Translations under genes and position numbers: made by a program
From: Sulfolobus islandicus Y.N.15.51
GTDB taxonomy: Archaea; Thermoproteota; Thermoprotei_A; Sulfolobales; Sulfolobaceae
Reading direction: 5' to 3'
Assembly: GCF_000022485.1 (NCBI RefSeq)
Contig: NC_012623.1
Location: 1,824,501-1,888,500, forward strand
Length of the DNA stretch: 64,000 bases
Shown: positions 38,452 to 47,656 of the stretch, piece after piece
Position numbering within the stretch: position 1 is the first letter of the stretch
Layout: every line of letters begins with the position of its first letter
Notes under the pieces: model-generated
The model's input: the letters and a program-made list of their open reading frames with translations, nothing else
Told to the model about the DNA's origin: nothing
Databases searched by the model: none

Positions 38452-39613
38452 ATCAGACGCTGAATTATTCCTTAAATCAATTTACGGTGAGAGAGCAGAA
38501 GAATATTTAATAATTATTAATAATATGATAAATTACGTTAAAGAAAGAATATTGAATAAGAGAAATGAATTTGATAGTAACTCTCCCATTTCTAAAGATT
38601 ATATATATGATACTCTTAAATTTGGTTTCAATTCAATACCCTATAATAAAGAATATGGAGGATATGAATTACCATACATTATATACATAATAGGCATGGA
38701 AGTTTTAGCCTATGGCTCACCAGCATTAGCTAATATACTCTGGGCCTCAAATTCAGTAATTGATGGTTTACATTACTTTGGATCAAACTTACAGAAGGAA
38801 CAGTATCTTAAACCCCTATTAAAGGGAGATAAGATAGCAGCAATAGCAATGACAGAACCTACTGGTGGTTCTCTAATAGAATATATAAAAACTAAAGCCG
38901 AGAAAAAAGGAGATCAATATATTATATCTGGCAAAAAAGTATTTATTACAAATGCCCCAATAGCAGATATATTTTTAGTCTTCGCAAATACAAGCAATGG
39001 AATTACTGCGTTTATAATACCTAGTAATGTCGAAGGATTAAAAATAGGTAAGCCTATTCATAAATTAGGATTACGTGGTGCGGTATTTTCAGAAGTTAGT
39101 CTTGATAATGTTATTGTTTCCATAGAGAATAGATTAGGTGAAGAAGGAGAAGGCATCAACATAGCTAGACATATTTTCATAGGCGGAAGAATTATCGCTG
39201 CAGCAATAGCATTAGGCATAGGTGATGCGGTATTAGATCAAGTATACCAATACGTTATTTCTAGGGAATTAGGTAATCACAAACTAATTGATTTTCAGAT
39301 ATTAAAGGAAAAAATTGCAAATTTTGAAACAATATTACATATGGGAAAAATTTATACATATTATGTAGCATACTTAATGGATAAGATGCCTAGACAAGAG
39401 TTAAATGAATTAGCTTCTATAAGTAAATTATTTACTACTGAAGGTGTACTTAATATAGCGAATGAAGCTATCTCTATATTTGGTGGATATGGATATACTG
39501 ATAATCTAAATATACATATGTATTGGAGAGATGTAAAAGGACTAACTATTACTGAAGGAACTTCAGATATTCAACGCTTAATAATTCAACATGAGCTAAA
39601 AAAGAGGATGTAA
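38438..39613 (+). CDS. Acyl-CoA dehydrogenase
   Basis: A 391-residue FAD enzyme. The AMTEPTGGS segment (flavin/substrate binding), then the C-terminal helical domain with IFGGYGYTDNLNIHMYWRDV and ITEGTSDIQRLIIQHEL. The family's catalytic base usually lies near the ...EG(T) in this last stretch or in the GYGY-adjacent helix. It makes an enoyl-CoA that the MaoC hydratase upstream could hydrate. It follows MaoC with a 14-bp overlap and precedes the GH88 gene by 1 bp. Confidence 0.9.
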   Translation: MKKLKSDAELFLKSIYGERAEEYLIIINNMINYVKERILNKRNEFDSNSPISKDYIYDTLKFGFNSIPYNKEYGGYELPYIIYIIGMEVLAYGSPALANILWASNSVIDGLHYFGSNLQKEQYLKPLLKGDKIAAIAMTEPTGGSLIEYIKTKAEKKGDQYIISGKKVFITNAPIADIFLVFANTSNGITAFIIPSNVEGLKIGKPIHKLGLRGAVFSEVSLDNVIVSIENRLGEEGEGINIARHIFIGGRIIAAAIALGIGDAVLDQVYQYVISRELGNHKLIDFQILKEKIANFETILHMGKIYTYYVAYLMDKMPRQELNELASISKLFTTEGVLNIANEAISIFGGYGYTDNLNIHMYWRDVKGLTITEGTSDIQRLIIQHELKKRM

Positions 39614-39614
39614 A

Positions 39615-40700
39615 ATGAAATTTAGAGATGCTCTAGAAGAATTAAAATTAAATATTATCAATTTAGCATATGAATATAAGGAAAAAAGCGAGTTTCCAAT
39701 ATATTTAGATGAGAAAAGTGGAGCTTGGAAAACATCAAATGGCCGACATTGGATGGAGGGATTTCTAATTGGCACTTTATGGAATTTATATGATTTCTTT
39801 AGGGACGAAAAAATAAAGGAATTGGCAGTAGAGTATACTTTAAAGTTACTTAAAATAGAAGCTCCTATTACGCATGATATAGGCTTTAGGATTTATTATT
39901 CTGCTGTAAAAGGTTGGGAGAATATGTATTCAAATCAGCTAAAGAAAAATATAGTAACTTATGCTAATATCTTAGCATCAATTTTTAGAGAAGATCTAGG
40001 ATTTATTCCAGTAGGCGAGGATTTTGTAACATATTTTCCTGGAGAAGATAAAAAAATTGCAAAAAGCGAATTAATAATTGATACTATGATGGCTTCCTTA
40101 CCCTTTTTAGCCTGGGTATCATCAAATTTTGACATGAACTATAAAAACATTATAATCTTACACGCACATAAAACGTTTGATCTATTAGTAAGAAATGATG
40201 GAAGCACGTATCAAGCGGCATACATAAATGATAATTTAGAAATATTTAAGCATACCCATCAAGGTTATAGTAATGAAAGTTGCTGGGCTAGAGGCCAAAC
40301 ATGGGGAATTTACGGCTATATAATACTTTATTCATATCTAAAAAATGAAATCTTTTTGAAAATTGCCAGAAAATTAGCGTTATTCTTCATGAAAAATATT
40401 CCAGGAGATAAAATTATGTATTATGATTTTCAAGATACTACAGAAAAGGATTCGTCAGTAAATGTGATAGGAGCTTCTTCATTAATTAATTTATATAGAG
40501 AGACATACGAGGTTGATTATCTAAGGACTGCAGTAACACTAGTAAGAGCAGTTATTAATAATAGAGAATATTTTAGAGAAGGTGGGTTAAAACACACTAG
40601 ATATAGGAAAGATGAAGGAAAGGACTCAGAGACAGTGTTTGGAGACTACTACCTAAGCGAAGCGCTGATTAATTTAATAAAAATGGGGATAGAAGAATGA
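39615..40700 (+). CDS. Glycoside hydrolase family 88/105-like unsaturated glucuronyl hydrolase
   Basis: A 361-residue (alpha/alpha)6-barrel type protein. The conserved THDIGF segment places an Asp at residue 88 and DTMMASLPFLAW places another at 156, matching in order and spacing the two active-site aspartates of unsaturated glucuronyl hydrolase. HQGYSNESCWARGQTWGIYGY is also a hallmark. The family removes delta-4,5-unsaturated uronates from oligosaccharides left by polysaccharide lyases. No signal peptide, so cytoplasmic. Its place between an acyl-CoA dehydrogenase and a CoA-transferase is surprising. Confidence 0.82.
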   Translation: MKFRDALEELKLNIINLAYEYKEKSEFPIYLDEKSGAWKTSNGRHWMEGFLIGTLWNLYDFFRDEKIKELAVEYTLKLLKIEAPITHDIGFRIYYSAVKGWENMYSNQLKKNIVTYANILASIFREDLGFIPVGEDFVTYFPGEDKKIAKSELIIDTMMASLPFLAWVSSNFDMNYKNIIILHAHKTFDLLVRNDGSTYQAAYINDNLEIFKHTHQGYSNESCWARGQTWGIYGYIILYSYLKNEIFLKIARKLALFFMKNIPGDKIMYYDFQDTTEKDSSVNVIGASSLINLYRETYEVDYLRTAVTLVRAVINNREYFREGGLKHTRYRKDEGKDSETVFGDYYLSEALINLIKMGIEE

Positions 40701-41884
40701 AAGGGGTATTAGAGGGAATAAGAGTACTAGAATTGTCATTTGCACTAAACGGACCTATTGCTGGAAGAATTTTAGCTGAATTGGGAGCTGAAGTAATAAA
40801 AATTGAACCACCATGGGGTTCCGCAAGAGATTTCGCTCCTATAGTAAATGGTGAGTCTATAAATTTCATATTTATTAACGCGAATAAAAAATTTATTACA
40901 CTAAATCTTAAAACAAAAGAAGGTGTAGAAATATTTAAGAAACTTGTAAAAGTTAGCGACGTTGTTTTAACTAACTATAGACCTGGAGTACTAGATAAAT
41001 TAGGTATTGGCTACGAAGATCTTAAAAAAATAAAAAACGATATAATCTTCGTGAGTAGCTCAGGTTTTGGATATAACAATCCTTATTCAAGTCTTCCTGC
41101 CTACGATTACATAATTCAAGCAATGGTGGGAATGTATGGTGTCACAGGTTTAGAAGATCTTCCAATTAAAACTGGGCCTGCAATTTTAGATGTTCTATCA
41201 GGAACATTTGCAGCGCTAGCCACTTTAGCAGCAATATATTATAAATCATTAACTGGAAAGGGACAATTCGTAGATATTGCAATGTTTGATGTAGGACTTT
41301 ACGCAATGATCGAAAATATAGCTGGCGTAATGTTTGAAGGCAAAGGTTCAAGATTCGATAAAAGGTTAGGAAATAGACATCCAGTTACAGCACCTTATGC
41401 ACTATATAAGACAAAAGATGGATATGTATTTATTGCTACAGCAAGTGATGAACAGTTTCATAAGTTATGTAAAGCGATGAAAATGTAACACTTAATTAAC
41501 GATAAGAGGTTTCTAACTAATGACGATAGGGTTAAACATGTAGAAGAGTTAGATGCTATTATTAACGAATGGACCTCTAGCAAATCTAGCAAAGAGGTGG
41601 TGAATATCTTAAGGGGATATGATATTGCAGTAGCAGAAATTAAGCAACCTTCACATGTACTTAAAGAACCTCTAATATCCATTAGAAATATGCTTGTAGA
41701 TGTTACACATCCTAAATTAGGCAATATAAAAATTTTAGGCAGCCCATTAAAATTAAGCGAGACACCAGGAATAGTTAAAGAACCAGGATATCCTATTGGC
41801 TACCATAACACTGAGATATATAAAAAACTTTTGAATATGTCAGAAAGGGAAATAGAAGAATTAAAACTTAAAGGAATTATTTAA
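40697..41884 (+). pseudogene. Class III CoA-transferase (CaiB/BaiF family), interrupted by an in-frame stop
   Basis: Residues 1-263 (40697-41485) run from MKGVLEGIRVLELSFALNGP through GQFVDIAMFDVGLY (catalytic Asp region) to KLCKAMKM, where TAA (41486-41488) stops the frame. The same frame then continues HLINDKRFLTNDDRVKHVEE and on to the normal C-terminus ending at 41884. GAA to TAA at that codon would explain it, since an E is usual before HLI. It starts inside the end of the GH88 gene (4-bp ATGA overlap). A paralogue at 16514-17688 is interrupted by a different lesion. Confidence 0.88.
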
Positions 41885-42290
41885 TTTATAAATTATAAAA
41901 ACAAAATACTAAAATCTAAACCTAATTATAAAGCTTACAAGATATAATCAATAATTTTATTTACTTATTTTAAATTTTTAGAAGATGAATGCTATCTTAC
42001 CGTAGTTTTGACTATCAGCTATTTTAAATGCCTCCTTATGTTCTTCTAATGGGAATTTATGTGTCACTATAGGTTTTAATGAAATCTTATGTGTTGTTAT
42101 AAAATCAATTAAGTCATACATATTATACATATTTCCTACTAATACTGATTGCAATTGTAATGACTTTTCAATTATAGATAAGATATTTAACGTAGCATTA
42201 TGAAGAGAATTACCTATTCCTACAAGGCCAATCTTACCTTTTCCTCGCACAATTTTAATTAAGGTCCCTATTGCTTCTGCACTTCCAGAA

Positions 42291-42533
42291 GAGCTAAAGG
42301 AGGAGTTAGAGAGATATAATTTGAAACCGGTGACGGTCGTAATAGGTGAGGATGGTAAGGGGAACTTGAGGATTACTAGGGGGTTTGTCGGGTGGATGGA
42401 GTTTGATATTGTTTATGAGAAACTCAAGAGGGCTGTAACTAAGTACTTGCTGGTTACATCAGTTTTAGGGATCGGGAGAAGTAGAGGGGTAGGATTCGGT
42501 GAGGTAAGAGTAGAGTTGAAGGACCAAAGTTAA
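42291..42533 (+). pseudogene. Cas6 CRISPR-RNA endoribonuclease, C-terminal fragment
   Basis: The open frame reads ELKEELERYNLKPVTVVIGE then GKGNLRITRGFVGWMEFD and ends in the glycine-rich GIGRSRGVGFGEVRVELKD. This closely parallels the C-terminus of the complete Cas6 at 54597-55493 (HPVTVAIGEDSKGN, GIGRSRGIGFGEIRLEF). The N-terminal RAMP domain is missing. The fragment begins exactly at the left edge of the inserted segment. Confidence 0.85.
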
Positions 42534-43012
42534 AGGAGAGTGATTGATTAAATCGAGAAAAAGAGAAAGAGACTTGTACTTAAAAAATTCCTTCATTAAA
42601 GTCCCAGCAATTGTGAATCTCATTTTCTTAAATCGCTCTTTAATTAGGACACTTCTTATTACAGCAACGTCCTCTATCCAAGCTAAGGGAGGTAGAGCTT
42701 AACTGGGTGGATGGGGAAAAGGCCTCATGAGTTCGTACTAATATACATGGCTAATCGGGTTTGCAAAGAGGTACCAGCAAAGGTTAAATCTGTGATTTTT
42801 TAAGCATTTTTGCAAAGTACTTACTATATCTCCTTGCGTAGGGGAAATCATAAGTCGTATAGATTGCACGTAACTATTTTCATTACCCTTCATACATATA
42901 AGTTTAGTATCTTTTTAAATTTCAACATAACACTACTTATCAAACAAGTGGTGGGAAGCTTAGGGATACACGTTCAGCAAGGCTTATATATTAGCTGTAA
43001 GATAAAATTAAT
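42534..43012. other. Gene-free stretch inside the inserted segment
   Basis: No reading frame I would defend, no CRISPR repeats. At its right end CTTATATA (42983-42990) is a TATA box about 25 bp upstream of the ATG at 43013. Confidence 0.45.
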
Positions 43013-43336
43013 ATGATGTTTGAAGACCCTGAGGAACACGATGAAAAGATAATTGCAGAGGATGAGCAAGAAATACCGTATACTGATGAGGACGAAATTG
43101 ATGAAATAGTAAATGATATAGTTAGCGAATTACGAGCTTTTGGTTATTTCCCCACAGTTCGTACGATATCTATGGGAGGATACCCAGGAGCCATAGAGGT
43201 AAGTGGTTGGGATCGAGATAAATCCAGTAAAATCGAATACAGGATAGATATAGGTACTAATGTATTACACCTAAGGCGTACTGTGACGGTTCCTTTCCCT
43301 AGCGAAGAGCCGTGGGAAGAGGAGGAAGAGCCGTGA
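43013..43336 (+). CDS. Small, very acidic protein of unknown function
   Basis: 107 residues, about 30 of them D or E against about 9 K/R. The N-terminal third (to about residue 38) and the C-terminal end (SEEPWEEEEEP) are almost all acidic, while the middle (residues 39-97) looks like a small folded alpha/beta domain (ELRAFGYFPTVRTISMGGYP, IEYRIDIGTNVLHLRRTV). It has its own TATA box, giving a leaderless mRNA from one of two adjacent ATGs. A nucleic-acid mimic or a partner for a basic protein is possible; no family recognised. Confidence 0.65.
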   Translation: MMFEDPEEHDEKIIAEDEQEIPYTDEDEIDEIVNDIVSELRAFGYFPTVRTISMGGYPGAIEVSGWDRDKSSKIEYRIDIGTNVLHLRRTVTVPFPSEEPWEEEEEP

Positions 43337-43404
43337 GAAACGCCGAAGATAAATATAATGGATACGTTTTCGCAGAGGAGGCCTATAAGAGATATGACAG
43401 TTAA
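43333..43404 (+). CDS. 23-residue reading frame translationally coupled to the acidic protein
   Basis: GTG at 43333 overlaps the TGA of the acidic-protein gene (GTGA). It reads V-RNAEDKYNGYVFAEEAYKR-YDS before TAA at 43402-43404, 22 bp before the end of the inserted segment. It may be a genuine small protein or the start of a longer gene cut at the segment edge; the in-frame stop favours a short product. Weak evidence beyond the overlap. Confidence 0.3.
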   Translation: MRNAEDKYNGYVFAEEAYKRYDS

Positions 43405-44181
43405 GAACTTATGATCGCCCAGGAACTCCAGAAAAATCAATACCTATATCTACTAATGAACCATCATTGAGCCTTCTTATCTCATTCTCTATATTTACGT
43501 TACTATGATACCTAATTAGTTTATTTATCCCAATTTTTTCAGCTAATTTTAGTCTATTTTCATTAGTCTCTATACCTATGATATTATCAGTAATTTCTCT
43601 TAGAAAAGTGGCAGCTACAAGTCCTAATGGTCCAAGTCCAGTAATTGCTACACTACTACTGTCATTAACTCTTAAATCTCTAATGATTTGATAAGCGGTT
43701 ATACCATTACAACCTAATATAGATGCGGTCTCATTATCTACTTCATTAGGTACTCTAAAAATTACTCCAATTGGGGCTAAGAAATAGTCAGCAAAAGTCC
43801 CTGAGGATCTCCAAGGATTATATAATTGCCCAAGAACTAATGTACTAGACATTCCGTTTTCACAATATTGAGGCCATCCTTTTTTACACATTTTACATTT
43901 AAAACATCCATATCTATGAAAAGCTATAACCCTATCCCCTTTCCTTAAGATCTCATTTTCATTACTTGATATATCATAAATTATACCTACTGCTTCATGT
44001 CCTGCTATTAGGTTTTTTCTTTCTCCTAATTTCTCTGGAGACGCTCTATAAAAATGTAAGTCGCTTCCACAGATTGTTGACATTATTGTTTTTATTACTA
44101 CTTGTTCTCTTCCTATAGCTGAAATTTGAAATTCCTTTAATTCGGATTCTCTATTACCTTTAAAAACTATTCCTTTGATTT

Positions 44182-44664
44182 TCATTTTTGGCCCTCCCAA
44201 GCAATCTTGACAGCTTCTTCTAAACTCTTTCCTGTGACATCTATAGATAATATCCAAGTACCTAAAGCAAAAATAGCTGATAGTATTATTTCTAATATAA
44301 ATGCATATTTAAGACCTAAGTACGCGTATAATGTGAGTGCAGGAAGGGCCAATCCAAAAGCAAAAAGGTTATCCCAACCAATTGTTGTACCCCTAACTCT
44401 AGACCTAGTTAGTTCAACCGATGGAATGTACATTAAAGTTCCTACTAAACCAACGTTAAAGAAATATATAAGTCCTATAGCTAATGTAGCAATAGGAATA
44501 GTAATAGAATGCAAAATATATGGTATTAAAAATAATAAGGATGGGGGTATAGTTAATATAAAACCTAATGTTCCAGTAATTTTTCTACCTATTTTATCTA
44601 CGAGTGTGGACAACAATTTTGTTAATGCAGTATAAATTATACAAAGTGTGAATTTAATTTCAAT
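44182..44664 (-). pseudogene. MFS transporter, C-terminal fragment
   Basis: The frame is open from about 44664 without a start codon (IIYTALTKLLSTLVDKIGRK), and contains the loop-8/9 motif DKIGRK and five membrane segments, ending ATG-overlapping the alcohol dehydrogenase (GKSLEEAVKIAWEGQK). The N-terminal half is missing; sequence to the right leads into the ISC796 element. The transporter and dehydrogenase were one operon. Confidence 0.75.
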
Positions 44665-44810
44665 TCATCACAAGATTAATTCGTTAATAAAGTAGATAGT
44701 AATAATTTTAACCTTATTCAAAATTTTTATTATAAATCAGAGAGTTTAAATGATACAACTTTAAGGAAATTTTAACCAAATTTCAAATGAATGAAATTGT
44801 TGTCCACACT

Positions 44811-45606
44811 GATAGTGTCGTCGTTAAGCTACAAATTCTGGGATTAACCTTCTCTCCCATAAGACTAGGGCTATGGAGTACATCATGGTGCGAATGCTCC
44901 TATTTACTGCCTTCGTTGCTCTCTTGAATCTAATTAGCCTATCCCTTAATGAGGAATGAAAGGACTCGTTCGGGTTAACTGGCGAGACAACCGTGTGGTC
45001 TTTCAACCAGAAGTACAAGTTATAATCATCGCTCACCCATCTACCCTCGTCAGGCAAATACTTTTTGACCTCAAGGAAAGTACTCTCATCCCTATCCCCC
45101 ACAGAGTAAATGAGGTAAACTCCCAGCTTCGTGTACACGTAACAAGTGAAAACCCACTTGTAAAAAGCCCTAGCATTCTTGTACAAGTAAGTCCACATCT
45201 CATCAACAACCTTAGCAACAACCTTACCCTTGACCAGCTCCTTAGCCCTACCCCACAACTCAACCAACTTCTCATGCTTTTTCCTACCATAACGCTTAAT
45301 CCAAGTGAAAACAGTACCAAGAGGTACGTTAAGCACCCTAGAAATAGCCCTCATACTCATACCATTAGCATACATTCTCAAAGCCTCCTCCCTCAACTTC
45401 CTAGAATGATGATGATAACTAGCATCACCCAAGAAGTACTTACCACAATCCCTACACAAAAACTTCTGCCTACCCAAAGGCCTACCACACTTAACAACAT
45501 GATGACTACCACAAGAGGGACAAGAAACGTCTTGCCTAAATACAGGCTTCCTACCCATAAGTAATACTCGTTATACAAATATAAATAACTTAACGACGAC
45601 ACTACC
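44811..45606 (-). mobile_element. ISC796-like IS1-family element, intact
   Basis: It is 796 bp with inverted ends GATAGTGTCGTCGTTAAG / CTTAACGACGACACTACC, flanked by an 8-bp direct repeat TCCACACT (44803-44810 and 45607-45614). It encodes a complete transposase. It lies at the broken end of an enolase-superfamily gene, but that gene's missing part is not on the other side, so the gene was already truncated or a deletion followed. Confidence 0.9.
44824..45558 (-). CDS. IS1-family (ISC796-like) transposase
   Basis: A 244-residue intact transposase. It has a zinc ribbon [13 protein letters not shown]...CRDCGK (residues about 14-41), a helix-turn-helix [20 protein letters not shown] (about 70-90), then the catalytic part with D in VVDEMWTY, D in SVGDRDE and conserved H/N residues ([24 protein letters not shown]). 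A long frame on the opposite strand across the gene is a shadow. Confidence 0.92.
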   Translation of the reverse strand: MGRKPVFRQDVSCPSCGSHHVVKCGRPLGRQKFLCRDCGKYFLGDASYHHHSRKLREEALRMYANGMSMRAISRVLNVPLGTVFTWIKRYGRKKHEKLVELWGRAKELVKGKVVAKVVDEMWTYLYKNARAFYKWVFTCYVYTKLGVYLIYSVGDRDESTFLEVKKYLPDEGRWVSDDYNLYFWLKDHTVVSPVNPNESFHSSLRDRLIRFKRATKAVNRSIRTMMYSIALVLWERRLIPEFVA

Positions 45607-45614
45607 TCCACACT

Positions 45615-46214
45615 CTTAATAGCAGAAGTTGGATTAAATCTACCATGAGCGTCAATCATTATATCTATGCTATACCCCACTGAATCCCTTATTGCCCTTA
45701 GTCTATCCTTAGCCTTCTCAAGATCCTCATTATTTATCTTGGGCCCAGAACCTCCGAAGGGATCTATCTTAACGGCATTAAACCCCATTTCCACTACGCC
45801 TCTGACAGCATTTGCAAATTCTTCTGGCGATCTGTCACCAGATATGAATCCATTAGCATAAACTCTTACTGAATCTCTAACTTTACCACCTAGTAATTCG
45901 TATACTGGCTTATTAACACTCTTTCCTAATATGTCCCATAGGGCTTGTTCTATAGCGCTAATAGCTGTCATTAATATTGGACCACCTCTCCAGAAAAAAT
46001 GTCTATACAAGAAATTATAAATTTCTTGTATATTTATTTCCCTCCCTATTAAAAATGGCTTAAAATCATATATTGCGGCCTCTACAGTTTTCTCGAAATC
46101 TCCCATAGTTCCCTCTCCATAACCAGATATTCCTTCATCTGTATCAATCTTGGTTATTACGAAATTTCTCCATACTGCGTTTACTAGATAGACTTTTACA
46201 TCTTTTATTTTCAA
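45615..46214 (-). pseudogene. Mandelate racemase/muconate lactonizing family (sugar-acid dehydratase-like) enzyme, 3'-truncated
   Basis: About 200 of the usual 370-400 residues remain: the N-terminal capping domain ([20 protein letters not shown] through [19 protein letters not shown]) and the start of the barrel with VKIDPFGG and [10 protein letters not shown], the latter (D-x-H-G-R-F-N) typical of gluconate/galactonate dehydratase-like members. The remaining metal ligands are lost. It begins 5 bp after the aldehyde dehydrogenase stop, so the two were an operon for a sugar-acid pathway. Confidence 0.8.
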
Positions 46215-46219
46215 TTATC

Positions 46220-47656
46220 TCACCTCGAATAGACTATTAATTTAGTTTCGGTCATTTCTAACATAGTATCGATAACACTTTCCCTACCTATACCGCTCTT
46301 CTTAAAACCTCCGAAAGGTAAATTATCCCACCTTAGTCTGGTAGTATCGTTTATTATTACCGTTCCAGCATTAATTTTTGATGCTATTTCATACGCCCTT
46401 GAAAAATTAGACGTAAAAATAGATGCATCTAAACCATATTGAGTAGAATTTGCAACGTTCACTGCTTCCTCATCACTCTTAACTGTGACAACTGGAAGGA
46501 TAGGTCCGAAAACCTCCTCTCTAAGTACCCTAGCTTTTGAGATTGGGGATAAACGTAAAATTACTGGGGGAAAGTAGTAGCCTCTTTCTGGGACACTTCC
46601 CTTATATATTATTTCAGCACCCTTATTTAACGCGTCGTTTAGAAACTCCCTCATTCTATTAACGGCTTGTTGGGAGATTAAAGGTGGTATGTCTACATCT
46701 TCATCCATAGGATCTCCAGCCTTATATTTTTGTAATTCTTCTTTCATTCTTTTAATGAATTCCTCTTCTATTTCCTTCCTTACAATAATTCTTTTTGTCG
46801 CATTGCAAAACTGACCAGCGAAGTCAAATCTACCTACTAAGGCTGACCTTATCGCCTTATTTAAGTCAGCGTCTTCTAAAACGATCATAGAATCGCTTCC
46901 CCCTAATTCCATTATTACCCTCTTACCATTCTTTATCGCCTTACTCGCAAGTTCCAGCCCAACTTCTACCGATCCAGTAAAGGTTATAAGTGAAACTTTC
47001 TCATTAACTACGAATTCCTCACCTATCATATTTGCGTCTCCAGTAACGACGTTAACACTACCCTCCGGAAACTTCTTTAATACTAATTCCGCTAATTTAA
47101 GTTGAGTTAAAGGAGTTAATGATGATGGTTTAAATACTACCGAATTACCTACCGCTAACGCTGGAGCTACTTTGTGGGCGAAACTTGCTGCGGGGAAATT
47201 AAATGGGGTTATTGCACCTACAACGCCTATGGGTTCCCTTTTAATGAAAGCAATTCTCTTCTCATTTCCCGCAGGGAATTCGTATAAGTCGAGGGGAACG
47301 AATTTCCCTTCTAAAACCCTCTTAAGCTCTGAGGAGGCTAGTTCGAAAATTTGGGCGGTTCTCTCGATTTCCGCTCTTGAACTCTTTATAGGTCTTCCAG
47401 TTTCTTTAGTCATTGTAATTGCTAGATCGTTAAGATTTTCTCTAATAAGTGAGGTGATTTCTAATAGCAGTTTAGATCTTTTAGCAGGAGTAATTGAATT
47501 CAGTACTGGAAAACTTTCGTAAGCTATGTCAATTGCTCTCCTTACATCTTCCTTAGATAACGAGGGAACGTAATCGATTATTTCGCCAGTAGCCGGATTC
47601 CTAACTGGGATCCTATTTTCACTGTCTACTTTTTCTTTACCGATAATAGCTTGCAT
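46220..47656 (-). CDS. NAD(P)-dependent aldehyde dehydrogenase
   Basis: A 478-residue ALDH with N153 (PFNFP), the glutamate E250 (MELGG) and catalytic C284 (GQFCNATKR). It oxidises an aldehyde to its acid in the cytoplasm. Resembles Sulfolobales glyceraldehyde, 2,5-dioxopentanoate or semialdehyde dehydrogenases. The adjacent dehydratase-like remnant supports a role in sugar-acid breakdown (semialdehyde step), but this is inference. Confidence 0.9.
   Translation of the reverse strand: MQAIIGKEKVDSENRIPVRNPATGEIIDYVPSLSKEDVRRAIDIAYESFPVLNSITPAKRSKLLLEITSLIRENLNDLAITMTKETGRPIKSSRAEIERTAQIFELASSELKRVLEGKFVPLDLYEFPAGNEKRIAFIKREPIGVVGAITPFNFPAASFAHKVAPALAVGNSVVFKPSSLTPLTQLKLAELVLKKFPEGSVNVVTGDANMIGEEFVVNEKVSLITFTGSVEVGLELASKAIKNGKRVIMELGGSDSMIVLEDADLNKAIRSALVGRFDFAGQFCNATKRIIVRKEIEEEFIKRMKEELQKYKAGDPMDEDVDIPPLISQQAVNRMREFLNDALNKGAEIIYKGSVPERGYYFPPVILRLSPISKARVLREEVFGPILPVVTVKSDEEAVNVANSTQYGLDASIFTSNFSRAYEIASKINAGTVIINDTTRLRWDNLPFGGFKKSGIGRESVIDTMLEMTETKLIVYSR

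Larger units (their letters stand above)
42284..43426. other. 1143-bp segment inserted into the alcohol dehydrogenase gene, carrying a cas6 fragment and an acidic-protein gene
   Basis: The host gene reads through cleanly if this segment and one copy of TCCAGAA are removed (copies at 42284-42290 and 43427-43433). The segment begins in the middle of a cas6 coding sequence, then has about 480 bp without a gene, then the acidic-protein gene with its own TATA box and a coupled 23-codon frame. No transposase and no terminal inverted repeats are seen, so how it moved is unknown. Confidence 0.7.
41978..44185 (-). pseudogene. Zinc-dependent alcohol dehydrogenase, interrupted by a 1.14-kb insert
   Basis: The N-terminal part (44185 down to about 43427) starts MKIKGIVFKG and has catalytic zinc ligands C and GHE (STICGSDLHF, IAGHEAVG), structural zinc cysteines CFKCKMCKKGWPQYC, and Rossmann GLGPLG, ending at GIDFSG. 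The C-terminal part (about 42290 down to 41978) resumes SGSAEAIGTLIKIVRGKGKI and ends KIAFIF. Between them lies foreign DNA flanked by the 7-bp repeat TCCAGAA. The ATG overlaps the stop of the upstream transporter fragment (ATGA). Confidence 0.85.

Noticed and set aside
42534-43012. A hidden gene or CRISPR repeats in the middle of the inserted segment
   Set aside because: All frames are broken by stops, and no repeat resembling the array's is present.
44956-45564. A 202-codon frame on the strand opposite the ISC796 transposase
   Set aside because: It is fully antisense to an intact, recognisable transposase, has low-complexity composition (rich in P, T, S, L) and no promoter; it is a shadow frame.
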